From: Pontederia crassipes
Taxonomy: Eukaryota; Streptophyta; Magnoliopsida; Commelinales; Pontederiaceae
Direction: 5' to 3'
Assembly (NCBI GenBank): GCA_030549335.1
Contig: CM060191.1
Location: forward strand, 60,089,947 to 60,153,946
DNA: 64,000 nucleotides
How positions within the stretch are numbered: the stretch's first letter is position 1; every line of letters starts with the position of its first letter. A model generated the notes under the pieces. The model had not been told where the DNA came from. It saw only the letters and a program-made list of their open reading frames with translations, and made no database searches. A program made the translations under genes and the position numbers. Below are positions 51,001 through 63,206 of this stretch, one piece after another.

Positions 51001-52019
51001 TGGCTGTGGTCTGCAGGGACTGCAAGTCATGGGTGCTGTGATGTGTGGCACCAGTGTTAGGTATCGAAGTAGTGTATTCTCCAAACATTGATGCAGTTAC
51101 AGAAGTAGAATTTGGGACCTGATGTGTAGTAGAGTGCACCTGTGGATTCTAAGCATTGGAATGGCGGTGGTATCAATTGTAAGGAGAGTGGCCCTGAATG
51201 CCGCATGCAGGGCATAGAGTGTTACAACGATTGTTGGCACTGTTGAAGCGAGCACGACCACGACCTCGATAATGATGTGCGCTGTGGTGGATGGGAAGCA
51301 GGTATGGCAGTGCGAGCAATGTTGGCTGAGAGGGAAATGCCATCAGTTTGTCATTGAGCTTGTAGGCGTATCTCGTGGCTGATGAGAATGCCGTGCAGTT
51401 TTGCAAAGTCAATTGGCGCATTTTGAGCAGCAAGGGAAGCAACTATGCTAATGTAATCAGAATGAAGGTTGTTGAATAAGAGGGCATTGAGACTTGAGTC
51501 TGAAAGATCATGTCCTGCGGTTGCTAGCTGATCAACAATGAGTGCGGCTTGACATAGGAAGTCTATGATTGTGCTGTCCCCTTGCTTTAAATTAAGGAGC
51601 TGCATCTTGAGCTGAGGGATGCGAGTCTCAGAGGGGGCGCCATAAGCTCGTTGAAGAGCAAGCTTGACTTCTCGAGATGTGCCAAGTCCAACGACAAGTG
51701 GAAGAACCTCTTCAGAGAGGGATGCTAGTATCCAACTAAGTAATAGTTGGTCACGACGATGCCAATTGATGAACTCTGATGAAGGAATTGCAGTAAGGGA
51801 TGTTGGTGCAGGAGGACTTGGGTGGCTGCCGTCGATGTATCCTTCCATGTCATAACTAATGATCAGAGGACATAGTTGAGTTGTCCACAGCAGATAGTTG
51901 GTTGGCGTGAGTTTAGTGGAGATGAAATGTTGCGCATGATGTAGTAAAGGTAATGGGGAAGTTAACTCATTGGTGGTCAGGGAGGTGGAGGAAGCAGAGG
52001 ATGAATTTGGAGTTGTCAT
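48031..52019 (-). pseudogene. Copia gag-pol polyprotein, multiply broken
   Basis: Gag starts at the ATG at 52019 (MTTPNSSSASS...) with a UBN2-type domain (LTPTNYLLWTTQ, YGAPSETRI). A frameshift occurs near 51,400. The zinc knuckle CPACGIQGHSPYN ends in TGA (about 51,175) where its last Cys should be. The protease motif is NTGATHH (about 51,050), so the catalytic Asp is Asn. Integrase keeps all three acidic residues: FADIWGP, QTDCGSEF and GTVERKIHH. RT shows GCKWLFPTKL, QLDISNAFLHGDL and LIYVDDLIVTG. RNase H shows FSDVDWAS, SSTESEYKSL and ADIMTKSL. Frameshifts near 49,340 and 49,140 split RT. It is non-functional. Confidence 0.9.
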
Positions 52020-52033
52020 CTTCGACTTAAACA

Positions 52034-52045
52034 GCTCTAATACCA
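52034..52045 (-). other. Primer-binding site, copia element 2
   Basis: The minus strand reads TGGTATTAGAGC, one base different from the canonical initiator tRNA-Met site, and abuts the LTR. Confidence 0.9.
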
Positions 52046-52235
52046 ACACAAAGCTTGAACTTATGATATAAAAATGTTTTTCATATGTTCAGGGTGTTGC
52101 TATACAAGGTGCTTTATAGTGACAGAAGTTACAATTGGATACATGCCCAGATGAATAGGTAGTTGTGAGTAAAATGTGGATCAACTGAGGACCAAGTAAT
52201 GCAGATAGCTGTTGAATGATGGATTTGTTCCAATA
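52046..52235 (-). repeat. 5' LTR of copia element 2
   Basis: This is the 190-bp partner of 47834-48023, colinear without gaps. Its inner boundary is fixed by the adjoining primer site. Confidence 0.9.
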
Positions 52236-52240
52236 GGTGG

Positions 52241-53065
52241 CGGTGACCACAAAAGTTGGCGGCGACTGCTCGGTCCTCACGAAGGCGGCGGCCGCTCAGT
52301 CCTCGCGAAGGTGGCGGCGAGGGGTGGCTGACAGGAGGATCAGTGCAGAAGAAGGTTTAGGGCATAAGAAGTAGTGGGAGACGAGAGAGTGGAAATAAAA
52401 AATAAAGCAAATTTGCAGCCATCACGCATGAATCCAATGGCTGTAAAATTATGCACGGTTTCAACCATAGATGACAAATCTAACGGATGAAAATTTGGGA
52501 GTAGGCCCCATTAAATCCTTTGATATAGGAATTTATATGTATGTAATACATATAATGTAACTAACATATAGTATATGAATATATACGTAACACAAATAAT
52601 ATAGGAATACATGTGTAGGTAAGTATACGAATGCATATGTAGTTAACATATATATTTAATTTGAAAAGTGTCACATAGCGTCGCAATGACTGCGATGCTA
52701 ATTAACGTCTCAAAAAGTCGATGACAAAGCAGCGCAACATGCTGGCGCCCATTCAACTCTGTCAGTTGCATCGACATAGCGTCGCATATTATGTGACGCT
52801 AAATTAGTGTCGGCCTCTGTCGATGCCAATACAGTGCTATGATCTATCGCTCAATAATAGCGCCGAAGTAGCGTCTCTACGGCGTCTTATTTCACGCCGC
52901 TTTCTATAACACTAAATCAATGCTAAAGTGACGCTATTGGAAAGCAGTGAGTGTCACACTTTGTTGACGCAATCTTGTCGCTATGGAGACACTATTGGCG
53001 TCGAATTAGCATCTCCTTTTGTGCAGCGCTAATTATTGTCGCTATTCGGCAATTTTCTTGTAATG
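52241..53065. mobile_element. Orphan right end of a second CACTA element
   Basis: GCGTCGC / GACGCTA subterminal motifs fill 52,675-53,040. The terminus read on the other strand is CATTACAAGAAAATTGCC, matching the CACTA terminal repeat of the 9.86-kb element with about three changes in 28 bases. No matching left end with an AGT target duplication was found in the window. Confidence 0.65.
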
Positions 53066-55215
53066 AGTTTTGACATTGAATACACAAAGAAGATGAAGTT
53101 CACGTGAGCTTTGACACTCGATATACAATAATACAATATCGTGATGAATGAAACATCCAAACTAATGGATATTATACAAGACATCATAGTATGAGGTATA
53201 GAACAATGGGATAACATGATCATGTAACATGAGAAAAGTAACCATGCAATTTATCATGTTCATAGTCAATTATATAAACATGAGACATTATAAACAATAT
53301 ACAAAGGATTGATTACGTGGTATGATAAATCATTACCATAGTATGATCATTCTTTCATCACAAAATACATCATGATTGTTCATTATCATATGGATCTTTA
53401 AGATCAACAATCGCATAGCTAGACATTATGGAATAAAATTATCATCACGTGAATCAATATATTATAGTGACATGAGACATAACCAATAATAAGACTAATA
53501 ATAATTACAAAAGAATCAATAGTATTATTAGGTATACTTCATCAATACTGATAATCATTGTGTCATTGGTCATAGCTCATCATCATAGATAATTATTGTG
53601 TTTATTTTCATATCTTACACTTATTAGCGATGGTCTTCCATTTTTTTTAACATGAATAGCTAGTATCTTTCGACTTTCTTGTAGTTAGTATCTCAACATT
53701 AATGATGGAATCTCTTTTAACTTCTTAAATTATGAATCAGTTGAGCTCTTTATCAAATAATTTTCATCTTTTATTTTATTTACTTATAACTATCTTCAAG
53801 TTTCAATAATAAGAAGTTATGTGGTAATATGGTCATGAGTGTCTAAATTAGAATAAATTCATAAAAAAGAGTCGTACAAAATTATATCATAATAAAAAAT
53901 GTGCATAATTTGATTATAAATCTATATATGTTGACTTATGAGATCTTTTAGTATTATTAAATAATCTATGATCAATTAAGTTATGCAAGATCAAGAGTTG
54001 TCTAGGAAACAGTACAATGTGCATAAGGTACAATAATTTAATAGATCAAATACATATGGTTGGTTATCATCATGATTTTTAATAGAAAGAAAAAAAAATC
54101 AACAATCATCAATCAGGATCATAAGATGCTTTGATCATTATTTTTTTTAATTGAACCAAGGTACAAAAGATTTGGACAACCTATCAATAAATAAATTGTA
54201 ATTTTATTTTTGAATATTTCATTACTTTCCATTTTTTCTTAAAAGTAAATATTCTGGAAACTTATATATAAAATTCTCATATTTAATCCTTTGTCAATTT
54301 CCCTTGAAACATAATAACTTTAGTCTTGCTCTATTTTTATGTCTTAAAATATGAGATTTGCAAAAATTAACTTGGTACTGAGAGATCCTTTTTCATGAGT
54401 TCACAAAGCTAATAATGTATCCTATCTATTTTTAAAATAAAAATTTTACTTCTGATCAATATCATTTTTAATAGATTATAGAACTTTTTCTTGATAGCTA
54501 CATTTCGATATTTTGTCCATAACATTTTTTCTATTTCTCTCATTGAGGTTATTCTTAATCATATGAAAACTAGATTTCAAAGATATTGTAATATAATTTC
54601 ATAAGTTTTTAAGGACAAAATTGTATCCAAAATCATTTAAAAAGTGATACTATAAGATTTGGACAAAAGAAGGAAAAGTTTTTGTTAACTATATGAAAAT
54701 TGTATTTTTCTTTTTCAGAATTTTATGAACTTCTGAATATTATTATCTTTCATAATGGATATACTTATTTTTTATAATTTCTTATGCTATAAAAGTATTT
54801 TCTTGTTATCATAAATGATTCTCCAAACTACTAGTAAATAAATGATTCATAAATGTGTTAACTCGCTTGACATGTACATGATACAAAAAATTGCTTGACA
54901 CATCTATTTTTTCTTTCTTATAAATGTTCTCGTGCCACATGGTATAATCAGTCACACACTAATTTTATCATGATTTGGTTCTATGAAAAAGTTCATTTTT
55001 AATGGATCCATCGAAGGAATGATACGTGAGTCCATATGAATGAAATGTACATTGATATTGTGATTGATTCAATTTCTTTCTCAGTTCCTAAAATATTTTC
55101 TTATCGGTTCTGATTCATTCCACTCCTACTCAACACTTAGCCGTAATGAAAAAAAAGTGAGAGAAGATAAACAAAAATGGAGGCAGGATGAATTTCTAGG
55201 GGTACTCAACAATTA

Positions 55216-55217
<2 letters not shown>
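53066..55217. other. AT-rich spacer, no gene recognised
   Basis: About 2.1 kb of AT-rich sequence has stops in all frames and frequent ATCAT/CATGAT words. I see no transposon termini or coding sequence. Confidence 0.45.

Positions 55218-55257
<40 letters not shown>
55218..55257. repeat. (TA)n microsatellite
   Basis: About 20 TA units. Confidence 0.95.
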
Positions 55258-55259
<2 letters not shown>

Positions 55260-57069
55260 GGCACCTAAAAAGTTGAGAAAGAAAGTAGTCATGGTACTTT
55301 AAGATTCATAGGATTATTTATATAGGGTGTCATATAATGGGTGGCGATCACGATTTTATTATAGTATATTATTTTATCTTTTAATTAAACCTCTTTTATC
55401 TTATCTTTTTCTTTTAGTTTTGTTCTCCAAATTTCAAGTGTTACAAGGAATATATGGTCCGGTTCGGGGACTCCACATTCGTCCGCTGCAGATCCCCAAA
55501 CTCTGCAAAGATCCCAATACTAAAGTAAAAAAATATTTTTAAAAGAAAATTATATAATAAAAAATGTGCAAAAAGTACTCACATGCATATGTACTTAAAT
55601 AGTAGAATATCATTTTGAGAATACATTATTATATATTTGAATATTATAAGATTAATATAATTAGTTAAAATTATTGAACAATATGTTCTATCGTAATTTT
55701 GAAATTAAAGTACGACAAAAAATGCCTCACATCCTATTGGAGTTTGTTGTGGTCTGTTGTCTTTGGTCCATCCATCGTCGTCCGAGAAGGAAGGAGTTGT
55801 CGCCGATCTTGCAAAGATATGCAAAGAGTTCAAGTTCTTGTAGCAGAGATATCATTTTGTAATACCATTTTAATTTTTTTGTATCGGTTGACAAGTATCA
55901 TAAATCGAGATGTTCAACCCATGAATCAGTGGCTCAATTAGTTGTAGCCGGACCCATTCTGCAATATGAGGGGTGGGGGGGGGGGGGGGGGGTGGTGGGG
56001 GGGTGGGGGGTTGGAGGGGGGGGGGTAATAAAGTATAATTATGATGGGAACTTGCGACCTATTTAAGGAGTATCAAATACATAAATCACAAAAACAAAGT
56101 AGGAGACATGCTTATGAGAAGATACTAACTTTACTTAAGGGGGCAAGTTCAATTTTTAATCATAAAAATTGTAAATTTGACAAAAAGATTTAAAAAAATA
56201 GAGGGGGCGGGGGTGGCATGGGTGCGCCCCTAGTTGTAATTCAAATAAATTTTAGTAGAATTCGTGTAGCTTCTTCCACCACCTTCTGCGTCTTCTGTTC
56301 TTTTTTTCTCCTCCTCCGGTGACTTTCATTTGGTGAGCATCATAGGAGCACAAGCTCATTTTCTAGCACATCCCTAATATCAAGGAGAACAATAATTGGA
56401 GTCCCGATCGAATATTTTCACGGGGATTTATGAACTTTTATATTGTTATCCGTATTCATGATGAACAAGAGTGGAGGCAAGCATTGCCGCTTGCACGTGC
56501 ATGCACTGAATTACTATATGTTGTTGTTGGAGTAGCATCAACATGCAAGCATTCTAGCGCAACTGGTATTGGCATTGTCCAGTTGTGCACCCATCTTAGA
56601 TTTGAATTCCGTTAGTAGCTTCTTGTTGTCTTATTTTTTATGTTAAGTTGAAAATAAACTCCAAGTCCATTAAGATTTTATATCCTCCTGGATTAATTTA
56701 TGTAACTCAAGTTTATATATCTCAAGTTTTTTTTTAATTTCACAATTACTTTGAACTGCCAATTCTGTCTAATTTTTCTGTTTGAATTCGATAATTCTAA
56801 TTTCAATTTATGCAGGATTCATATAGCCAAGAAGATTTAGCCTTATCTGATCTTGAACACGAGAGATGATTTAATAAAAAAAGGAGATTGCAAAGAGAAG
56901 TAAGAAAATGAAGAGTATTTGAAGAAGAGATAAATAATCAAGACAATTAAAACAATCGAATAATGGCTGCTCCAAAAAATTGAAGGACTGTTATTCACAA
57001 GCAATGTTAAAGGACAACCAACTGGTGGAGTCATTGCACCTGCTACTATATTTTAGTTGAATCCAACTC
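55258..57069. other. Spacer with short gene-like scraps and a G-rich tract
   Basis: Moderate-GC scraps at 55,440-55,520, 55,720-55,860 and 56,260-56,620 may be old coding fragments but match nothing I recognise. A long G-tract lies at 55,970-56,027. Confidence 0.35.
55970..56027 (+). repeat. Long guanine tract
   Basis: About 58 bases are nearly all G, with a few T and A interruptions and several G runs of six or more. It has strong G-quadruplex potential on the plus strand. Such tracts are also prone to assembly error. Confidence 0.9.
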
Positions 57070-58930
57070 TAGTCATCATGATTAGACTACATTAATTTGC
57101 AGGACTAGACACCGAAGATTCAGCTTTGCATGTGGACAATTTCAAGGAGAGATTGTTCACTTTCACAACATACATGTGGATGTTGTCTACATGAGATTAT
57201 TACCATTTTCACTTAAATATAGAATTAAGATTTGGTACAAGTCTCTCACTCCTGAAGAGATTGTAACTTGGGACTAAATTGTGCAATTATTTCTATCTGA
57301 AGTTTCTCCTCCTAGCAAAGATTGACAACTATAGAGATCAAATTTTTAGATTCTGTAAATTAAATTAGGAGAACATTTGTGATGCTTGGTAAAGACTTCA
57401 AAAATTGCTGAGAGCATGTTCATATCATGGACTTGAGAAATGGCAATTGATGAACTACTTTTACAAAGGACTGAATTATCCTTCAAAATTGCACCTAAGG
57501 TCAACAAGATATTCAATAGTGAAAATGGATATGATGTTTGTCGAAACCAGAGGCATGTAACAAAAAGTTGCAATTTAATTATGTAATAATATGAATAGAA
57601 TATTGATCAAGTCAATGCAGTTGTGAATTTATGATGTGAATTCTCCTCCTGAGTACTACACTCTTGAAAACATAAATCATTCTTATTTTTCCTACAAGAA
57701 AAATAGTTATTAAGTTCCAGTAGTTCAGAATTTCAATTAGCAACTTAAAGTTGTGCCTAAGAATAAACCACTTCCTTATGATCAACCTATTATACAATAA
57801 GGCCACCATATGAGCAACAAGTTCAAGCTCTGCATAAATCTAAGGTGAAAGAACTATTGGAAACACTTCTGACGAAGCAAGAGAAGTATGATGAATGTAG
57901 ACAAAAATAAGATGAAGTAATACTGAAATTAGTTTCTCAAATTAAAAACTTAAGTACTTCAACTAGAACTCTAGAGATTTTTCTAGGACAACTTGAAATT
58001 AATCATAAAGAACAAGTGCAAGCTGTTTAGTTTAGAAATTGTAGAGTTATTGAAGAACCAAAGAAACCTATTGAAGAAAATTTGGCTAGAGTTACTCCAA
58101 TATCAACTGAACCAGAAAATGGAAGAAGTTGAAATTGAAAAGGAAGTTGTCACACTTAAATCACAAACGAAGAAATAAGATGAAATTGCAAAAGTTACTG
58201 AAAAGATTACTCTAATAGTACCAACCGTGAATTACATTAAACATCCACTTATAAGGTTCCTATCCAATGAAGAAATTTTTTTGGAAGACTATGATTTTGA
58301 TTTTTTGAAGAAATTGTATACATCCACAAAGTAACAAGTACCTTCATCTATGATGAATATAGCAACTTAATTCATTTGGTGGGTACCCCTAGAGATGAGT
58401 TACTTTGTACACCCAATTGTCATTATGCATTGATCAACAAGTTATAATAGCAAAGTCACATGATGAGACTGAAATGACCAAGAAGGATATGAAGGCATAA
58501 CGATTTTCTTTTCAAACAGAGGAGATTACAACAAAATTCAAATTTCTAGAAGCAATAGAACATCCAATTAAGAAAGATCAATGTTTGCCTACTTAAACTT
58601 GGGACTAAAAATTCGAAGATCTTTCAACAATGACACACTTAAAGAGACCATTAAAGAAATGACTACTTAAATACGATGACAACTCAGGAGATTCAGATGT
58701 CGTACATGAGAATTTTTGGTATGAGAAATTAACAAATTTCTGCACATTGAAGGAGGGGTACATCCAAGTAAAAAACAAAAGTTGGTCATTGACAAAGTAG
58801 GAAATTCATACTTGATTGATGAAGTTATCCACGGATTGAGATCTCTACTTGATCACATCACACTATTTAAACATCCTTAAAATCAAGAAGTTGAAGAGTC
58901 TAGCCTAAGACATTAAAGTAGAATGCTTCT
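57070..58930 (+). pseudogene. Ty3/gypsy gag remnant (Athila/Tat-like)
   Basis: Conceptual reading with many stops gives LLPFSLKYRIKIWYKSLTPE, then EEIVTWD and QLFLSEFSPPSK, and next a region resembling DAW-x-RLQKLL and CSYHGLEKWQL. These match the order of the Retrotrans_gag domain of plant gypsy elements. A Lys/Glu-rich stretch follows to about 58,340. Near 58,925 the phrase CTTAGGAAGCAACCCAAGC resembles a sequence common downstream of gag in Athila-type elements. No RT, LTR or primer site was located, so it is a fragment. Confidence 0.6.
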
Positions 58931-60041
58931 TAGGAAGCAACCCAAGCATATAAATAATTAATATCCTTTTATTTTTGTAGGAATAAATTACAGGAAATGA
59001 GTTCAATTACATTCTCCACTGAACTAAATATTGAATATCAAATATTGAATCATCAACATTGGTTTACCCAAAAGATGCATGCCCCTCATTTGAAAAGTTG
59101 AACTTGGGAAAAAAAAGGAAGTGGAAGTGTCGAAAATAGTTTGAGAGGTGATCCCACTGATATGGGCCTTATATGCATAGGGCTAATTTACTAGGACTAG
59201 TATAAATTTCTATCAAAACAGAGTATAAAATTCTCTGTCAACAAAATCGGTATACATAAGCACTACACCCATTAGTATAAAAGTAAAATTATACTTAACA
59301 AAATTATTCGACATTTCACCAATAACGTTAATTTATCCTTTATTTCCTTTTTTTAACAAGGAATAAAATAATAAAATTTAAAATTAATCTACAAATTAAA
59401 GGATAAAAAGATTACAATGGACGAGTTTGAATGAAACTAAACGACCAGTTAGAAAAAGAGTTATTCACTAAGCTTACAGTTCAGCTCTCCGTGCGTCTTT
59501 CCAAGTCCTTCGGAATTCTGTTATTTATTAAGAATCTAACATTAAAACCTGATTTTGGTCGATGTGTGGGAAAAAAAATAGTTTTACTTGTCTAGCCGAG
59601 CGAGCGATTCGGACATTAAATTTGATTATCTATTTGAACACTCCAAATATTACGGTGACGATCGAAAAATAATATTAAAATCCGACAACTTCCACTGAAT
59701 AATTAGATCTTACAAATAGTCAACCGTCTTCACATTTTATGAATTAAATGCTTTTAATATTATGAATTTGAAACTTACATATGGCTGACCCCTTTTCACT
59801 ATTTCCATCAATCTTCTCCAAAAAGCAGAAATATTTACATATGAAATGGAAGCTGCAAGCTGCCACAAAAAAAAATATACAGCAATCAAGGCCGTCTGGA
59901 ACTCTGTAACTGGAGCTTTACAAATTATCTTGTTAAGCAAAACCAGAGTTCAAATTCGAAGGCCTTCTTGACAAATGATGCATCTGACGCATCCTCACAT
60001 CAACAAAAAATATCGGCTAGTCTTTTTGATCAATCAACCGA
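58931..60041. other. Spacer downstream of the ENTH gene
   Basis: This includes the presumed 3' UTR of the ENTH gene at its right edge. No other gene was recognised. Confidence 0.4.
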
Positions 60042-61652
60042 TCAAGTGAAAACGATCCAAGACTTCGTATGGAGGTCCAGAAAAGCAGCATCTACATCAT
60101 CGGCCAAAAGCGGCTGGCATTCTTCTGGTAGTCGATCGTCTCTGCTGACGACCACTGATCCCTTCTCCGTTGACTTCTTTGATCCCTTCTCTGCATCATG
60201 AGTCGGGTCTTCATTTTGGGCATGTAACGCTACTACTTCCTTCTCATGACTATGCTGTTCACAATTTGAGTTATTTCTTCCATAGTAATATGAAACCTCT
60301 ACAATATCTTTGGCAGAGATGGAACTCAGATTGTAGCTGTTATAGAGTTGTATATCGCGACGAAGACCTCGGAGCCGGTCGCGCTCTTCGGCATGATAAG
60401 GTGCGTTCTCTATCAGCGTCAACACCCTCTCTGCTTTCTCTTTCATACTTTGTCCCCAGTTATATCTGCAGAGAGAGAGAGAGAGAGAGAGAAAGGTTAT
60501 TTATTAACTACATCTAAACATCCTACTGATTGCGAGAAACAAGTGGTGTTCGAGCATTCATGTCATTACCCTGTCTCATCGATGTACTGAAACGTGCGCA
60601 GTTGCTTTATGAATTCTCCATCAGTCTCGAAGTCCTCTCTCGAGCTCTTCGGCCCGTATATCAGGAGATACTCCAAGAGTATAAGGGCCTTGTAAGTTTT
60701 CCTCCAGCTCTTCCTTTCAAACTTTTTGAATCTGAACGCCAAGAACACGCCAAGCCTCTCAGTTCGGTGAATTTTATGCGCAATCGTTGATAATTTTAAC
60801 TCAAACTGAGACATCGCATTACCTTTTGTGAAGAATTTTGATAATTCTGAAGTAGTCATCTATCTCGAATGCTGCTTTCGACAGGCTTTTCATGAGCATT
60901 GCTTCTGGCATCCGCCAGCTCCTATTTGTTATCTCTTTCGTTATCCTGCAATCAATGGGAAGATTTAAGTTAAGAACCTTCAGTGTTTGAATTGCCAGTT
61001 TGTAGCTAAGCATGAGAACTATATGTCAATCCTTTTTTTTATAACAGCACGAACAATTGCATCACAATAACATACAAAGGATTGGAACAGAGCAAATTAA
61101 CGTCAATTGCCAAATAAAATCTGACGGAGCGAAAATGTTTTCAAAGAGCATGAAGAAAGTAATAATTTGGTAAGAAGTTTAAGCTCTGTTAACAACTCCA
61201 TCAAAGTAATAAGAATCAAATGGCTCAGATGATGAGCCTGGCAGTAATTTGTTACGAAACGACGGATTGGACTATGATCAAGTTTTATATTCCTCACAGA
61301 ACCTTAAAAAAAACTTCCTTTTTTTTTTCTTCTTCTATCTTGTAGCTTCTTCACATCAATCCGCGGAAACAGTCATGCGTTCAAGAATCGTATAGAAGGT
61401 CAAGAAAACAAGATTCACAGAAGGAAAAAAAAAAACAGAACTTTCTCGAGTTTAATTTGTTATGCGAAGGGATTAAATCTTTCATATGAAATTATGAATA
61501 CATAATAAGAGAGCCCGGGAATGATGAACTCACAGTTGCGGCAGGGTCACGTCTGTAAGAGCCAGCCGTACGCTCTGCACCAATCGCCTGAAGAAGGAGG
61601 AGGACTTCTGGTAGCTCTTGAGGTCGAGCGAGGAGGAAGACGGAGTGCCCAT
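60042..61652 (-). CDS. ENTH-domain (epsin-like) protein
   Basis: ENTH proteins bind phosphoinositides and act in clathrin-dependent vesicle formation at the plasma membrane or endosomes. Four exons join in phase: 61652-61534, 60945-60823, 60755-60570 and 60465-60042, with GT-AG introns throughout (intron 2 only 67 nt). The product is 283 residues. It starts MGTPSSSSLDLKSYQKSSSF. The ENTH domain spans about residues 25-160, with TNRSWRMPEAMLMKSLSKAA, IDDYFRIIKILHKRL, FERKSWRKTYKALILLEYLL, IYGPKSSREDF and LRTFQYIDETGYNWGQSM. The rest is hydrophilic, with no NPF, DPF/DPW or clathrin-box motif seen, and ends KSWIVFT. It resembles the short plant ENTH/VHS proteins of the At3g23350 type (recall, not a search). 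All frames are intact. Confidence 0.88.
60467..60492. repeat. (GA)n microsatellite at an intron edge
   Basis: About 12 GA units, read as (TC)n on the gene strand, form the pyrimidine tract directly before the acceptor CTGCAG of intron 3 in the ENTH gene. Confidence 0.9.
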
Positions 61653-62269
61653 GGCGATGCTGCTGCGGTCAAGTGTTCGATTCGAGGAGAAAAAGAAGGA
61701 TCCGAAAGACGAAGGAGGGATTTGCCTTTCGTATTAGGACCTCGGATTTCCTGACATGAATTGAGGACAGACGACGAGGGAGAGAGAAAAAAAAAGAAAG
61801 GCGATTTGGATTTCGATTGACGCAGCTTTAATAGCCACGAAATCCGCGTCCCACACGAAGTCCGACTGTGAAACAAAGATAAACTCGGAGTCCTGAATCC
61901 GAATTCAAATAGGGAAAAAGATCAAAGAATTCGATTTCGAGTTTGAACCCGAGGGTCAAGTTCGTCATTGTCATCATTTTTTTTCTTCTAATGTAAAGTC
62001 GAGAGAGTTAATGATAAACAATTCAATTCCGAACTAAATAGGCAAGAAACTTCCTCTATAAATATCCATTAATTTCATGCTAAATTGTTGAATTTATTAA
62101 TGTTAAGTAAGATCTATATCTTGCATTTTTGGTATGAACGTTATTATTAGGGAAGTAAGAAAAAAATATCGGAAAAGCTAACAAGATACTTTTGAACCCA
62201 TTTAAAAGTTTGCATTTTTAGGCACATGATTTTAAATTCATAAAATTACTCAATCGTCAGAGAATATGT

Positions 62270-62320
<51 letters not shown>

Positions 62321-63206
62321 CATATACATATATATATATATATATTGACAGAATTATATCGACCATAAATAGTAATGCTAAATTATGTTAAGAATGATCC
62401 ATTCCAATTTATAATAAATGCTTCCTAATATTATCATAAATATATAAAATTAATTAAAAATATAGTCATGAAATAACTAATCTGATAAAAAAAATATAGG
62501 GCAAACTTTTCCCATTTAGAAAAATTAGCCTTTTCTATATCACTTCCTCACCTACCTTACAAAAAGTCATATAAAAATTTAAAATGAAATTCACATGTGG
62601 CTATGAGTTCATTTCAACTGAATAAATGGACCTTAATTATTGTTGAATACAGCTTAAAATTACATGTCTATTTTCTTATGGTTTTTTAGAAAATTCTTAA
62701 CCACAAACTATGTCTCTTTTAAATTATTCTCGTGTGAGGAAAATGGGAATAATCTGGGAAAAAAATGTAATTGACTATTCTTTTTACAGTTTAAGAAGAA
62801 AAAAAACTTATTTTAGAGAAGAACAACGGGGTCGAATCTTTAAATATTTAAACTTAATTATCAACATTTTAGATTAACATAAGATCTTTCTCCCTATATC
62901 AAGATAAGGAGGAGGACGGGCAGACCAATTAACAAGTGCCAATTTTTTTTAAGAAAAAAAATTGCAAAAATGTTGTACACGGATTTTGCTGGGTTCTAAC
63001 GCGGGTGGCGGGTGCTACGTTGACGAGTCGATTGTGTTATATATATTGTTTTTATTTTATGTAATATATATATATTATATTGATGCGATTATTAATGAAG
63101 GGGACCTGCAAATTCAATATATGATCCGGTCGTAATAAATGCGCTAGGTCTTCTAAGACAGCTCCATTTCTTTATTTTTTTCTCCTCCTCTAATTCATAC
63201 TCCTAA
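61653..63206. other. Upstream region of the ENTH gene and AT-rich spacer
   Basis: Bases 61,653-61,860 are probably 5' UTR and promoter, with a CT-rich leader on the gene strand. Beyond that is AT-rich sequence including a (TA)n/(CATATA)n microsatellite at 62,272-62,345. No gene was recognised. Confidence 0.45.
62272..62345. repeat. (TA)n(CATATA)n microsatellite
   Basis: About 18 TA units, four CATATA units and further TA units. Confidence 0.95.

Larger units (their letters stand above)
47834..52235 (-). mobile_element. Ty1/copia retrotransposon on the minus strand, inactive
   Basis: The 4,402-bp element has 190-bp LTRs, the 5-bp target duplication GGTGG (47829-47833 and 52236-52240), a primer-binding site (52034-52045) and a polypurine tract (48024-48033). 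Domain order is gag, protease, integrase, RT, RNase H. The LTRs differ at 15 of 190 positions by my count, so it is older than the copia at 25 kb. The LTR ends are TA...GT rather than TG...CA. Confidence 0.95.

Noticed and set aside
60170..60200. Plus-strand DPF-like motifs opposite the ENTH tail
   Set aside because: They are on the wrong strand; the sense protein does not contain them.
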